Made by a program: the position numbers and the translations under genes | Shown: positions 1 to 7,138 of the stretch, in pieces | Layout: each line of letters starts with the position of its first letter | How positions within the stretch are numbered: position 1 is the first letter of the stretch | The notes under the pieces: generated by a model | What the model was told of the DNA's origin: nothing | The model's database searches: none | What the model saw: the letters and a program-made list of their open reading frames with translations, nothing else | NCBI GenBank assembly: GCA_033765345.1 | Contig: JANRIC010000144.1 | Location: forward strand, 1-24,256 | Length of the DNA: 24,256 nucleotides | Source of the DNA: JANRIC01 sp033765345 | GTDB taxonomy: Bacteria; Bacteroidota; Bacteroidia; Cytophagales; Microscillaceae | Reading direction: 5' to 3'

Positions 1-135
1 AATTATTTTAATTATTTTAATTATTTTAATTATTTTAATTATTTTAATTATTTTAATTATTTTAATTATTTTAATTATTTTAATTATTTTAATTATTTTA
101 ATTATTTTAATTATTTTAATTATTTTAATTATTTT
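1..135. repeat. 9-bp AT-rich tandem array (AATTATTTT), open at left edge
   Basis: Fifteen perfect head-to-tail copies of AATTATTTT fill positions 1-135, and the array is cut by the window edge, so its true length is unknown. Read in the direction of the minus-strand helicase gene the unit is AAAATAATT. The helicase stop codon TAA (131-129) lies inside the unit next to the gene, and every further unit repeats TAA in the same frame. There is no variation between copies, which points to recent expansion or strong homogenisation. Confidence 0.95.
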
Positions 136-3100
136 TCCTTAATATACCTCAACAATGGCTTATAAAACTTTCCAGTTTCTAAAATCTCCTGATTTCCCAA
201 TAAGATTACTTGCTCTTTGGCACGGCTGAGGGCTACATTGAGCTTTTTGTCCACATTTTGTTTGAGATTAAAAGCCTGTAAGTTTCGCATTTGTGCCGGG
301 TGATTGACCGCCATTGAGATGATGATAATGTCTCTTTCGCTGCCCTGATAGCGTTCTACGGTGTCTACGGTGACCTTTTGGCGAAGCTCCTCATCCAAAA
401 GCTTATAAATCTCGGCGATTTGGGCACGATAAGGGGTAATCACGCCGACGGTTTCTTTGTGGAAAGTACCTTTTTCCTGAAAAATATCTCGGATAGCCCT
501 GAGTAATTCGGCAACTTTTTGGGCTTCTTCTCGGTGGAATTTCATATTTTCTTCTCGCCCACTGGGGATAAACAGCAGTCTGGATTGCGCCAGAAAACGC
601 TCCCAGGGATTGCCTGACAAAGGATTATACATATCCAGTTTTTTTTGTTGTTCGGCAGAGCCGATCTGTAGTTTTTTATAAAACTCTCGGCTGATGAACC
701 CTGCAATTTCTTCGTGGGTGCGAAACTGATTACTAAGCATCTCAAAACAATGTGTCCAGCCCTGATTTTGGGCATTCTCGAGCAGGCGTTCAAATACCGA
801 TACGCTCATATTCTCTATGCCGATCTGATGCAAGGCTGGTTCGGAAGTCAGGCAGAAGTTAGAGGGCTGGGTCACTACGGCAGGGAGTTGTTTTTCATCG
901 CCGATCAAAATAAAACGCCGAAACTGAGGCAAAATTCCACACAAGGCTGGTTCAAGCAATTGTGAAGCTTCGTCTACAATGACCGTATCATACCGCTTGA
1001 TGAGGTGTATATTATTATAAAAAGAGGATACTGTGGAGACAAAAACCCGTGTTTTGGCAATTTTTTGGCGGATTTTATCCAAATCCTGTTCATCCTTGAG
1101 GCTATATGCCCGGAAAGGATGCCCTTCCTGGATGTTCCCCAAGCGAATAAAATTGTGTTCACAAACTTCTGCAATTTTCTGACATATTTCATCGGTAGCT
1201 CGGTTGGTAAAAGCCAAAAGAACAATCACCTCTTCGGTATATTTGTACAAATAATCTACCATAGTACGGAGCATTTTAGAGGTTTTCCCTGTACCTGGCG
1301 GGCCTTGCAACAAGAAATAATCTTCTGAAGCAAGAGCTTGATTAAGGATTTTATTTTGCTGATCGCTTAAAAAAGGGCGATAATCCACCCAGAAATCAGA
1401 TTTGATTTTGGGTCTATCTAAACCCAAAAAAATGCGTTTTTTCTCTGTACCAAAGCCCAGGAAGGCTGCCAGCGAAGCAAAATGGTGTGTAAAATTACTC
1501 TCCATCAAAGTAGGCTCGATAGCCCAGGCGGGATATTTTCTGAAATAATTTTCATCCAAATTGCGGTTCCAGATTTTGAGTTTGAGTTCTTCGGGATCAA
1601 TAGAGCTGATATTACCTTTGAGCAGTGGGTATTTGTCGGGTTGTAGCTGTTCGCTTGCCTCGATGGGGTACAGCACGATGATGTCTCCCTCGCGGAAGGC
1701 AGTTACTTCCTGATTTTCAGGAGGTCTTTTAAAAGTTAGTTCGGCGTTTACCCGATCAATTTTCTGAAGAATCAGCCCAGAGAGTAAGGCAAAATTCTCA
1801 AGTTTTTCTTGAGGGGTATCTTTCCAGAGGCTAGCAAATCCTTGTCCAGGTTCTGAGACACCTCCTACCTTGGCAACAAGCATTTCACGAGCGACCAAAC
1901 CCATAAATTCGCCGAAATAGATTTTTTCAAGGTCATTACTCTGGTGCCAATTCGCTGAAAAAAGATCCGCAGCTTCTTTTTTATAAACGGGCAGGTTTAA
2001 GGCGTGGAGTTTTTGAATAAAAGAATCATAAAATCGTACTCCTCCTTGAGCGATTTGCCAATCCAGGAATACGATACAATTCCGCATCCAGGTAGCATCT
2101 TGTTCCTGAAAGTTGAGCTTGCCACAGTCTCTCAAAGGGGCATTGAAGTCTTTGGAGTAAAGAATGGCACTTACACCTTTTCGTTGATCAAAAGTACTGT
2201 CAATCAATAGATTATAACAAGCTACTTGTACCAGATGATCCACTCGGGCGGGGCTAAGTTGGGGGCTTGGAAAGGCTGTACCTTTCAGCTCGATGATGTC
2301 TTTGCGTTCGGGTTGTTGAGGGTACTCGATGAGCAAGTCGAGCCTTCCCTGTAGACCATAAAGCCCTGAGATAAAAGTAGGTTCAGTGGTGATGATTTTG
2401 GGTTCTTTTTCCCGATCAAGCAAATCTTCCATTACCTTTTGGATGGTCTCGAACTGGGGTTTGATTCGGTGATAAAGCTCAGAGATTTTGTCGGTATCCA
2501 ATTCTAGGAGGGCTGCTTCGAGTTGACTTTGAGCAAAAACGTGCTTAAAAGCCTTGTCAAAATCGCTTTCACCTGACTCGATGCGGTGGTCTAAAATGTC
2601 ATTGATCAGTTTACCCGCAAAGGTGTGGGCATTTCCCCGAAAAAAGCTCAGGCGATCCAGGAGGTACAGATAAGCCGATGTAGCTGTACCCACGAAGCAA
2701 TTGGCGATTGAGGTAGCATCTACCAGATAATCGGGACTGCTGATCAGTAGCGTTTGGGAAGTATTGGTGTAGTGATTTTCGGCAATTTTTTCCAGATTGA
2801 TCAGGCAGATGGGTTGATAAGGTCGGATTAAAGTAGCGCAATGCCTGCTGAGGGCATATCTTCTGAATACCTGTCCGTTGGTAGCATTGTGGTAATGGAT
2901 GTCACGGATACTGATTTGTAACTGGCCGAAGGCTTCCGAATCACAGCGTAAAATCACTTGCCCTCGTTGTTGGTCGTCAAAGGTCAACTCGGATTTTTCC
3001 AGAATCGTGGCGTGTAATACTTTGAGTATTTCTTGAGGTTTTTCCTGGCTCACAAGTCGGGGTAATTTCTGCCCTTCATATAGTTGTATGAGTTCTTCAG

Positions 3101-3491
3101 GGATACTCTCGGATGAAAAACGGGCAATCAAATTACAAAGAATTTTCAAAGCTGCCAGGGTTTGCCCTCGGCTTGGGTCGGGAGCGTTGGAGATTTGGCT
3201 ACGTTTTAGCAATCGGCGGAGGGCTTGTAGTTCCTGCTCTGCTTGATCGCTGAGATTATAAGCTTGAGCAATAAAATTTATTTTGGCAAACCATCCTGTA
3301 AAAATTTGCCGCTCCTTTTGTTCGGTCAGTGCATTGATGAGGGATAGGAATGTAAAATTACACTGCTGGAGCTTCTGTCGGTGCGAAAATTGAGGGTTAT
3401 GAAAAATAAACCGCAGATGGTCATAATAATATTTACTTTCTAAGAAATTGAGTACAAGGTTTTCAGTCATAGGAATTTGGGAATCAATCAT
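129..3491 (-). CDS. Dna2-like nuclease-helicase fusion (PD-(D/E)XK + SF1B helicase)
   Basis: This 1120-residue protein joins a RecB/Cas4-type nuclease to a Dna2/NAM7 (Upf1-like) superfamily 1 helicase. Visible nuclease motifs are GRLD (D385) and IIELKG (E401, K403), in the order expected for PD-(D/E)XK. The helicase carries Walker A GPPGTGKT (730-737), Walker B VIVDEAS (D840, E841), GDEKQ (864-868), QFRTH (922-926), ERYQGSERD (about 1046-1054) and NVALSRAKEQ (R1090). The family unwinds and cuts branched or flap DNA in replication and repair, and related fusions also occur in phage-defence loci; which applies here is not shown. The nuclease half lacks an obvious Dna2/Cas4 Fe-S cysteine cluster. 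The start is the first ATG; a second ATG lies at codon 8. An intrinsic-terminator-like hairpin sits only 12 bp upstream of the start. The gene ends inside the 9-bp array. Confidence 0.9.
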   Translation of the reverse strand: MIDSQIPMTENLVLNFLESKYYYDHLRFIFHNPQFSHRQKLQQCNFTFLSLINALTEQKERQIFTGWFAKINFIAQAYNLSDQAEQELQALRRLLKRSQISNAPDPSRGQTLAALKILCNLIARFSSESIPEELIQLYEGQKLPRLVSQEKPQEILKVLHATILEKSELTFDDQQRGQVILRCDSEAFGQLQISIRDIHYHNATNGQVFRRYALSRHCATLIRPYQPICLINLEKIAENHYTNTSQTLLISSPDYLVDATSIANCFVGTATSAYLYLLDRLSFFRGNAHTFAGKLINDILDHRIESGESDFDKAFKHVFAQSQLEAALLELDTDKISELYHRIKPQFETIQKVMEDLLDREKEPKIITTEPTFISGLYGLQGRLDLLIEYPQQPERKDIIELKGTAFPSPQLSPARVDHLVQVACYNLLIDSTFDQRKGVSAILYSKDFNAPLRDCGKLNFQEQDATWMRNCIVFLDWQIAQGGVRFYDSFIQKLHALNLPVYKKEAADLFSANWHQSNDLEKIYFGEFMGLVAREMLVAKVGGVSEPGQGFASLWKDTPQEKLENFALLSGLILQKIDRVNAELTFKRPPENQEVTAFREGDIIVLYPIEASEQLQPDKYPLLKGNISSIDPEELKLKIWNRNLDENYFRKYPAWAIEPTLMESNFTHHFASLAAFLGFGTEKKRIFLGLDRPKIKSDFWVDYRPFLSDQQNKILNQALASEDYFLLQGPPGTGKTSKMLRTMVDYLYKYTEEVIVLLAFTNRATDEICQKIAEVCEHNFIRLGNIQEGHPFRAYSLKDEQDLDKIRQKIAKTRVFVSTVSSFYNNIHLIKRYDTVIVDEASQLLEPALCGILPQFRRFILIGDEKQLPAVVTQPSNFCLTSEPALHQIGIENMSVSVFERLLENAQNQGWTHCFEMLSNQFRTHEEIAGFISREFYKKLQIGSAEQQKKLDMYNPLSGNPWERFLAQSRLLFIPSGREENMKFHREEAQKVAELLRAIRDIFQEKGTFHKETVGVITPYRAQIAEIYKLLDEELRQKVTVDTVERYQGSERDIIIISMAVNHPAQMRNLQAFNLKQNVDKKLNVALSRAKEQVILLGNQEILETGKFYKPLLRYIKEK

Positions 3492-3502
3492 CCAAATTAC
3501 CT

Positions 3503-3529
3503 AAAAAAACGGCTTTTTCAAAAAAAGCC
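3503..3529 (-). terminator. Intrinsic terminator between the unknown gene and the helicase
   Basis: On the minus strand an 8-bp stem (3522-3529 with 3511-3518, GGCTTTTT/AAAAAGCC, 3-nt loop) is followed after one G by seven Ts (3509-3503). It ends the transcript of the gene at 3538-4116 and lies directly in front of the helicase ATG. Confidence 0.75.
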
Positions 3530-3537
3530 TTGTACTC

Positions 3538-4116
3538 TTACAAATAAAAGTGCTTCATCAACCAGATCCCGCTGAAATTGGTCAAGCAGGCATCTTCTAC
3601 GGTAAAGACCAAGATTTTATCCTGAGAGTCAATGCGTAGACCTTTATTTTTTAGATAATCCCGAATGAGGTTAGGGTGTGTTCGAAGCCAGTTGTTTTCG
3701 GTTTCAACACGGGCAAATATTTTCAGATAAATATTATTTTCTAAAACATCTTCTTTGAGATCCATCAAAAACTGTAAAGAAGCTTCTTTTTCTTGTTTGG
3801 AATAATCATTTTCTTGATCTACCAAGAGATTTTCCTTTAGAATTTCAAGCCCAGAAAGACTTGGAAAGGGAATGTCTTCTTCCACAATATATTCCAGATC
3901 AATAAGCCCGTATTTAGAAATAGTACCGCCGAGATTGCTTTTGGTCAGCGTGCGGATAGATAGATTAAAATGTTCTTTAATCACATCGCACAAGGCAGCG
4001 GGTACATCAGGGCTACTGATGTCAAGGGGGATTTCTGTCCCGATAAACTTATCTAAACTTTTGTATTTCAGGTGGTTAGATAGAAACCTTAAAACGGAAA
4101 ATGCCGTCATCTTCAT
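3538..4116 (-). CDS. Hypothetical protein, 192 aa
   Basis: I do not recognise a family. The open frame extends to a GTG at 4143 (201 aa); I prefer the ATG at 4116 (MKMTAFSVLRF), with another ATG two codons later, but the GTG has a GGA upstream and cannot be excluded. The protein has no signal peptide or membrane segment and looks soluble and mixed in charge. It has an acidic stretch (LEYIVEEDIPF) in the first half and a lysine- and glutamate-rich, probably helical middle (QENDYSKQEKEAS). It lies between crcB and the helicase on the same strand, about 90 bp downstream of crcB, and ends in a clear terminator, so it may share a transcript with crcB but not obviously with the helicase. Confidence 0.65.
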   Translation of the reverse strand: MKMTAFSVLRFLSNHLKYKSLDKFIGTEIPLDISSPDVPAALCDVIKEHFNLSIRTLTKSNLGGTISKYGLIDLEYIVEEDIPFPSLSGLEILKENLLVDQENDYSKQEKEASLQFLMDLKEDVLENNIYLKIFARVETENNWLRTHPNLIRDYLKNKGLRIDSQDKILVFTVEDACLTNFSGIWLMKHFYL

Positions 4117-4205
4117 GTAAATTTTAGGAAATCTACGTATCACTTGTCAATTTTCCAAATGAAGTTTGAAATAGTAATCTTTTGAGCGAATATTTTAGGT
4201 TGATT

Positions 4206-4586
4206 TTAAACTATATTTTTCACAATCCAAATCCCCAATAAGGTACCCAACAAACCTAGGCTTACGCTCAATAAGATATACAGACTTGCAGCCAACAGTT
4301 TGCCCTCATCAATCAATACTTGGTTTTCGTAGGCAAAAGAAGAAAAGGTAGTAAAGCCGCCGCAAAAACCTGTAGCCAGTAATAGACTTATCCTGATGTC
4401 TGTGTGTGCGTATTTATTCATAAACGCCAGAATCATACCGATCAGCAAACAACCAAGCATATTGGCGCTAAAAGTCCCCAAAGGAAATAAAGCCTGGGGA
4501 AAATGTTGATTCATCCATCGACTTAATAAATAACGACAGACGCTCCCCAATCCGCCTCCCAGAAACACAATCAAAAGTTGTTGCAT
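4206..4586 (-). CDS. crcB: Fluoride channel CrcB/Fluc
   Basis: A 126-residue inner-membrane protein with four hydrophobic segments, the normal size for one Fluc subunit. Family signatures are GGGLGSVCRY (10-19, with the conserved Arg18), GTFSANMLG (37-45, with pore Asn42) and GFCGGFTTFSSF (73-84), where Phe81 and Phe84 match the Phe-box that lines the pore. Fluc works as an antiparallel dimer that lets fluoride leave the cell and so prevents fluoride toxicity. The start ATG has AAAGGA just upstream. Many crcB genes follow a fluoride riboswitch, but I could not make one out in the 142-bp divergent region shared with the GMC dehydrogenase gene. A single full-length copy is present rather than a split pair. 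Confidence 0.93.
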   Translation of the reverse strand: MQQLLIVFLGGGLGSVCRYLLSRWMNQHFPQALFPLGTFSANMLGCLLIGMILAFMNKYAHTDIRISLLLATGFCGGFTTFSSFAYENQVLIDEGKLLAASLYILLSVSLGLLGTLLGIWIVKNIV

Positions 4587-4728
4587 ATCCTTTATTTAGA
4601 ATAAGTTTGAGTTAGCATTTTAAATAAATTAACAGTCTGATTAACATTTTTATATTACAAATTTTATTACTTTTAGGAGATTATATCTATTTTATTAAAA
4701 GTTTATTGCCAAAAAGTACAAAATTAAC

Positions 4729-6408
4729 ATGCCAAAGAATGAATTTGATGCCATTGTTATTGGCTCAGGAATCAGTGGCGGTTGGGCCGCCAAAGAACTT
4801 TGTGAAAAAGGTCTCAAAGTAATTATGTTGGAAAGAGGACAGGATGTAAAACACGGGCAGGATTATAAAAATGCCACCAAAGGTCCCTGGGAGTTCGAGC
4901 ATCGTGGCAGACGAACCCAAAAAATGATTGAGGAGTATCCTGTACTCAAAAGAGATTACCCACTCAACGAAATGAACCTCGACTGGTGGGCAAGTGACAA
5001 AGACTGCCCTTATACCGAAGTCAAGCGTTTTGACTGGTTCAGGGGTTATCAGGTCGGAGGGCGATCGCTACTATGGGGAAGACAAAGCTACCGCCTTGCT
5101 GACCTGGACTTTGAGGCCAATGCCAAAGAGGGTATAGCGATTGATTGGCCGATTCGTTATGCAGATATTGCTCCCTGGTATGATTATGTGGAAAAATTTG
5201 CCGGAATCAGTGGCAACAAAGACGGTATTCCCCACCTTCCAGACGGGCAATTCCTCCCTCCTATGGATATGACTTGTGTTGAGAAAGACGTATCAGCTCG
5301 TATCAAAGAACACTACAAAGGCAAACGCCACATGATCATCGGTCGGGTGGCTAACCTCAGTGAACAGATTCCAGGACGAAATAAGTGCCAGTTTCGAAAT
5401 AAATGCTGGCTTGGATGCCCTTATGGTGCTTATTTCAGCACACAATCTTCCACGCTGCCCGCAGCCATGAAAACCGGTAACCTTACGCTTCGCCCTTGGA
5501 GCATTGTGACCAAAATCTTGTATGATAAGGATACCAAAAAAGCCACTGGGGTAGAAATCCTGGATGCTCAAGACAACAAAACCTATGAGTTTAAGTCTAA
5601 AATCATCTTCCTCAACGCCTCTACCATCAATTCTACCTGGATTCTGATGAACTCTGCCACTGATGTATGGCCTGAGGGTCTGGGCAGTAGCAGTGGTGAA
5701 TTGGGTCATAATCTTATGGATCACCACTTGGGTGTACGTGCCGGAGGATGGGTAGAAGGTTATGAAGATAAGTATTATTACGGTCGTCGCCCCAATGGTA
5801 TTTACATTCCTCGCTTCCGCAATCTGGACGGCGAAAAACGTGATTATCTCCGTGGATTCGGCTATCAGGGTGCAGGAAACCGGGAAGGATATAACCAAAC
5901 CGTGGCTGAGTTTAGTATTGGTGCCGAATTTAAAGAAGCACTGACCGAACCCGGACGCTGGACAATGGGCATGGGTGGCTTCGGAGAAATTCTACCTTAC
6001 CACGAAAATAAAGTTACTCTTGATAAAACTAAAAAAGACAAGTGGGGACTCAATGTCGTAGCGATTGATTGCGAACTTAAAGAGAACGAACTCAACATGC
6101 GCAAGGATATGCTCAATGATGCTATTGAAATACTAGAAGCCGCTGGCGTAAAAGATGTACAAGGCAGAGACGGTGACGGAACTCCTGGTCGCGGAATCCA
6201 TGAAATGGGTACTGCCCGTATGGGAAAAGACCCTAAAACATCTGTACTTAACAAATGGAATCAAGTCTGGGATGCACCCAATGTATTTGTGACTGACGGC
6301 TCTTTTATGACTTCTGCGGGTTGTCAAAATCCATCTTTGACGTATATGGCTTTTACGGCTCGTGCGGTAGATTATGCAGTCAGTGAGCTTAAAAAGATGA
6401 ATTTGTAG
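4729..6408 (+). CDS. GMC-family FAD dehydrogenase, catalytic subunit
   Basis: This 559-residue flavoprotein has the N-terminal FAD-binding motif GSGISG (12-17) ending in the acidic ribose-binding region LERG. At the C-terminus it has the active-site His491 in HEMGTARMG and Asn535 in NPSLTYMAF, as in GMC oxidoreductases of the pyranose oxidase and gluconate or glucoside dehydrogenase type. A C-x5-C-x3-C motif (C220, C226, C230) resembles the cluster reported to hold a [3Fe-4S] centre in bacterial FAD-glucose dehydrogenases, implying electron transfer to a carrier rather than oxygen. There is no signal peptide; the Tat-signal partner gene downstream probably carries it out by hitchhiking. Substrate is probably a sugar, sugar acid or glycoside (for example glucoside 3-dehydrogenase activity), but this is inference. 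No cytochrome c subunit is in the window. Confidence 0.9.
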   Translation: MPKNEFDAIVIGSGISGGWAAKELCEKGLKVIMLERGQDVKHGQDYKNATKGPWEFEHRGRRTQKMIEEYPVLKRDYPLNEMNLDWWASDKDCPYTEVKRFDWFRGYQVGGRSLLWGRQSYRLADLDFEANAKEGIAIDWPIRYADIAPWYDYVEKFAGISGNKDGIPHLPDGQFLPPMDMTCVEKDVSARIKEHYKGKRHMIIGRVANLSEQIPGRNKCQFRNKCWLGCPYGAYFSTQSSTLPAAMKTGNLTLRPWSIVTKILYDKDTKKATGVEILDAQDNKTYEFKSKIIFLNASTINSTWILMNSATDVWPEGLGSSSGELGHNLMDHHLGVRAGGWVEGYEDKYYYGRRPNGIYIPRFRNLDGEKRDYLRGFGYQGAGNREGYNQTVAEFSIGAEFKEALTEPGRWTMGMGGFGEILPYHENKVTLDKTKKDKWGLNVVAIDCELKENELNMRKDMLNDAIEILEAAGVKDVQGRDGDGTPGRGIHEMGTARMGKDPKTSVLNKWNQVWDAPNVFVTDGSFMTSAGCQNPSLTYMAFTARAVDYAVSELKKMNL

Positions 6409-6445
6409 CAGCACACGCAGGGTTCGCCTGTAAAGCTGCTTTTTT
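6407..6445 (+). terminator. Hairpin with T-run between the two dehydrogenase subunits
   Basis: AGCAGC (6407-6412, starting inside the TAG stop) pairs with GCTGCT (6435-6440), with an inner CAGG/CCTG stem (6418-6421 with 6427-6430). Six Ts follow (6440-6445). It looks like an intrinsic terminator or attenuator inside the two-gene unit. Confidence 0.6.
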
Positions 6446-6494
6446 ACTAAAAGTTTAAACACTCTTTTAATAAACTAAAGAATAAAAAAATACT

Positions 6495-7067
6495 ATGAAT
6501 AGACGAGATGCACTACAAAGAGTTTCTCTTTTATTTGGAGGAACAATCATCGGTGCCGAAATATTTCTCTATGGCTGCGGACCTGAGACCAAACAGCTCT
6601 CCACGCTGGAATTCAGCCCTGAAAGCATTAGCTTTTTGGATGAAGTAGGCGAAACCATTCTACCTACCACGGCGGGCTCTCCCGGAGCTAAGGCTGCCAA
6701 AATTGGTGAATTTATGAAACTGATCGTCACGGATTGTTATGAGGAAAAAGACCAAAAAATCTTCTTAGAAGGTCTCGGTAAGCTCAATGAAGCCGCCAAA
6801 ACCAAATTTCAGAAGGATTTTATGGGACTTGATGCCTCTCAAAAGAAAGAATTACTGATCGGAATAGACAAAGAAGCCGCTGAAATAGCCAAAAATAAGA
6901 AGGAAGAAGATCCCAATCATTATTTTACAATGGTAAAACAGCTCACTCTGTGGGGCTATTTTACCTCCGAAGTAGGAGCTACCAAAGCTTTAAACTATGT
7001 AGAGAGACCCGGAAGATGGGAAGGTTGTACGCCTTATAAAAAGGGAGACAAAGCCTGGGCACTTTAG
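6495..7067 (+). CDS. Gluconate 2-dehydrogenase subunit 3-like protein (Tat signal)
   Basis: A 190-residue small subunit of the kind paired with GMC dehydrogenases. The N-terminus has a twin-arginine motif (NRRDALQR, R3-R4), a hydrophobic stretch and a lipobox-like LYGC (C28), so it is probably exported folded by Tat and perhaps lipid-anchored. The body is helical and charged and ends in an aromatic and glycine-rich tail (ERPGRWEGCTPYKKGDKAWAL), as in this family. Its known role is to chaperone and export the catalytic subunit, which lacks its own signal. It lies 86 bp downstream of the GMC gene on the same strand, with a hairpin between them that may lower its expression relative to the catalytic subunit. 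A strong terminator follows. Confidence 0.87.
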   Translation: MNRRDALQRVSLLFGGTIIGAEIFLYGCGPETKQLSTLEFSPESISFLDEVGETILPTTAGSPGAKAAKIGEFMKLIVTDCYEEKDQKIFLEGLGKLNEAAKTKFQKDFMGLDASQKKELLIGIDKEAAEIAKNKKEEDPNHYFTMVKQLTLWGYFTSEVGATKALNYVERPGRWEGCTPYKKGDKAWAL

Positions 7068-7094
7068 TTGGTCGCTGCTAAACTGATATTTTAT

Positions 7095-7138
7095 AAATCT
7101 GACGAGAAGCTATTTTTCTTGTCAGATTTATTTTTTTA
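7095..7138 (+). terminator. Terminator of the dehydrogenase operon
   Basis: A 14-bp stem with one G-T pair (7095-7108 with 7116-7129; AAATCTGAC/GTCAGATTT at the base) with a 7-nt loop is followed by ATTTTTTTT. It lies between convergent genes; the opposite strand has only a weak T-run, so it mainly serves the plus-strand genes. It overlaps the last codons of the topoisomerase gene. Confidence 0.85.

Noticed and set aside
4587..4728. Fluoride riboswitch in front of crcB
   Set aside because: The conserved GC-rich pseudoknot elements are not visible in this AT-rich region.
5293..5898. 201-codon antisense frame in the GMC gene
   Set aside because: It is a shadow of a gene with clear FAD and active-site motifs and shows no protein-like features.
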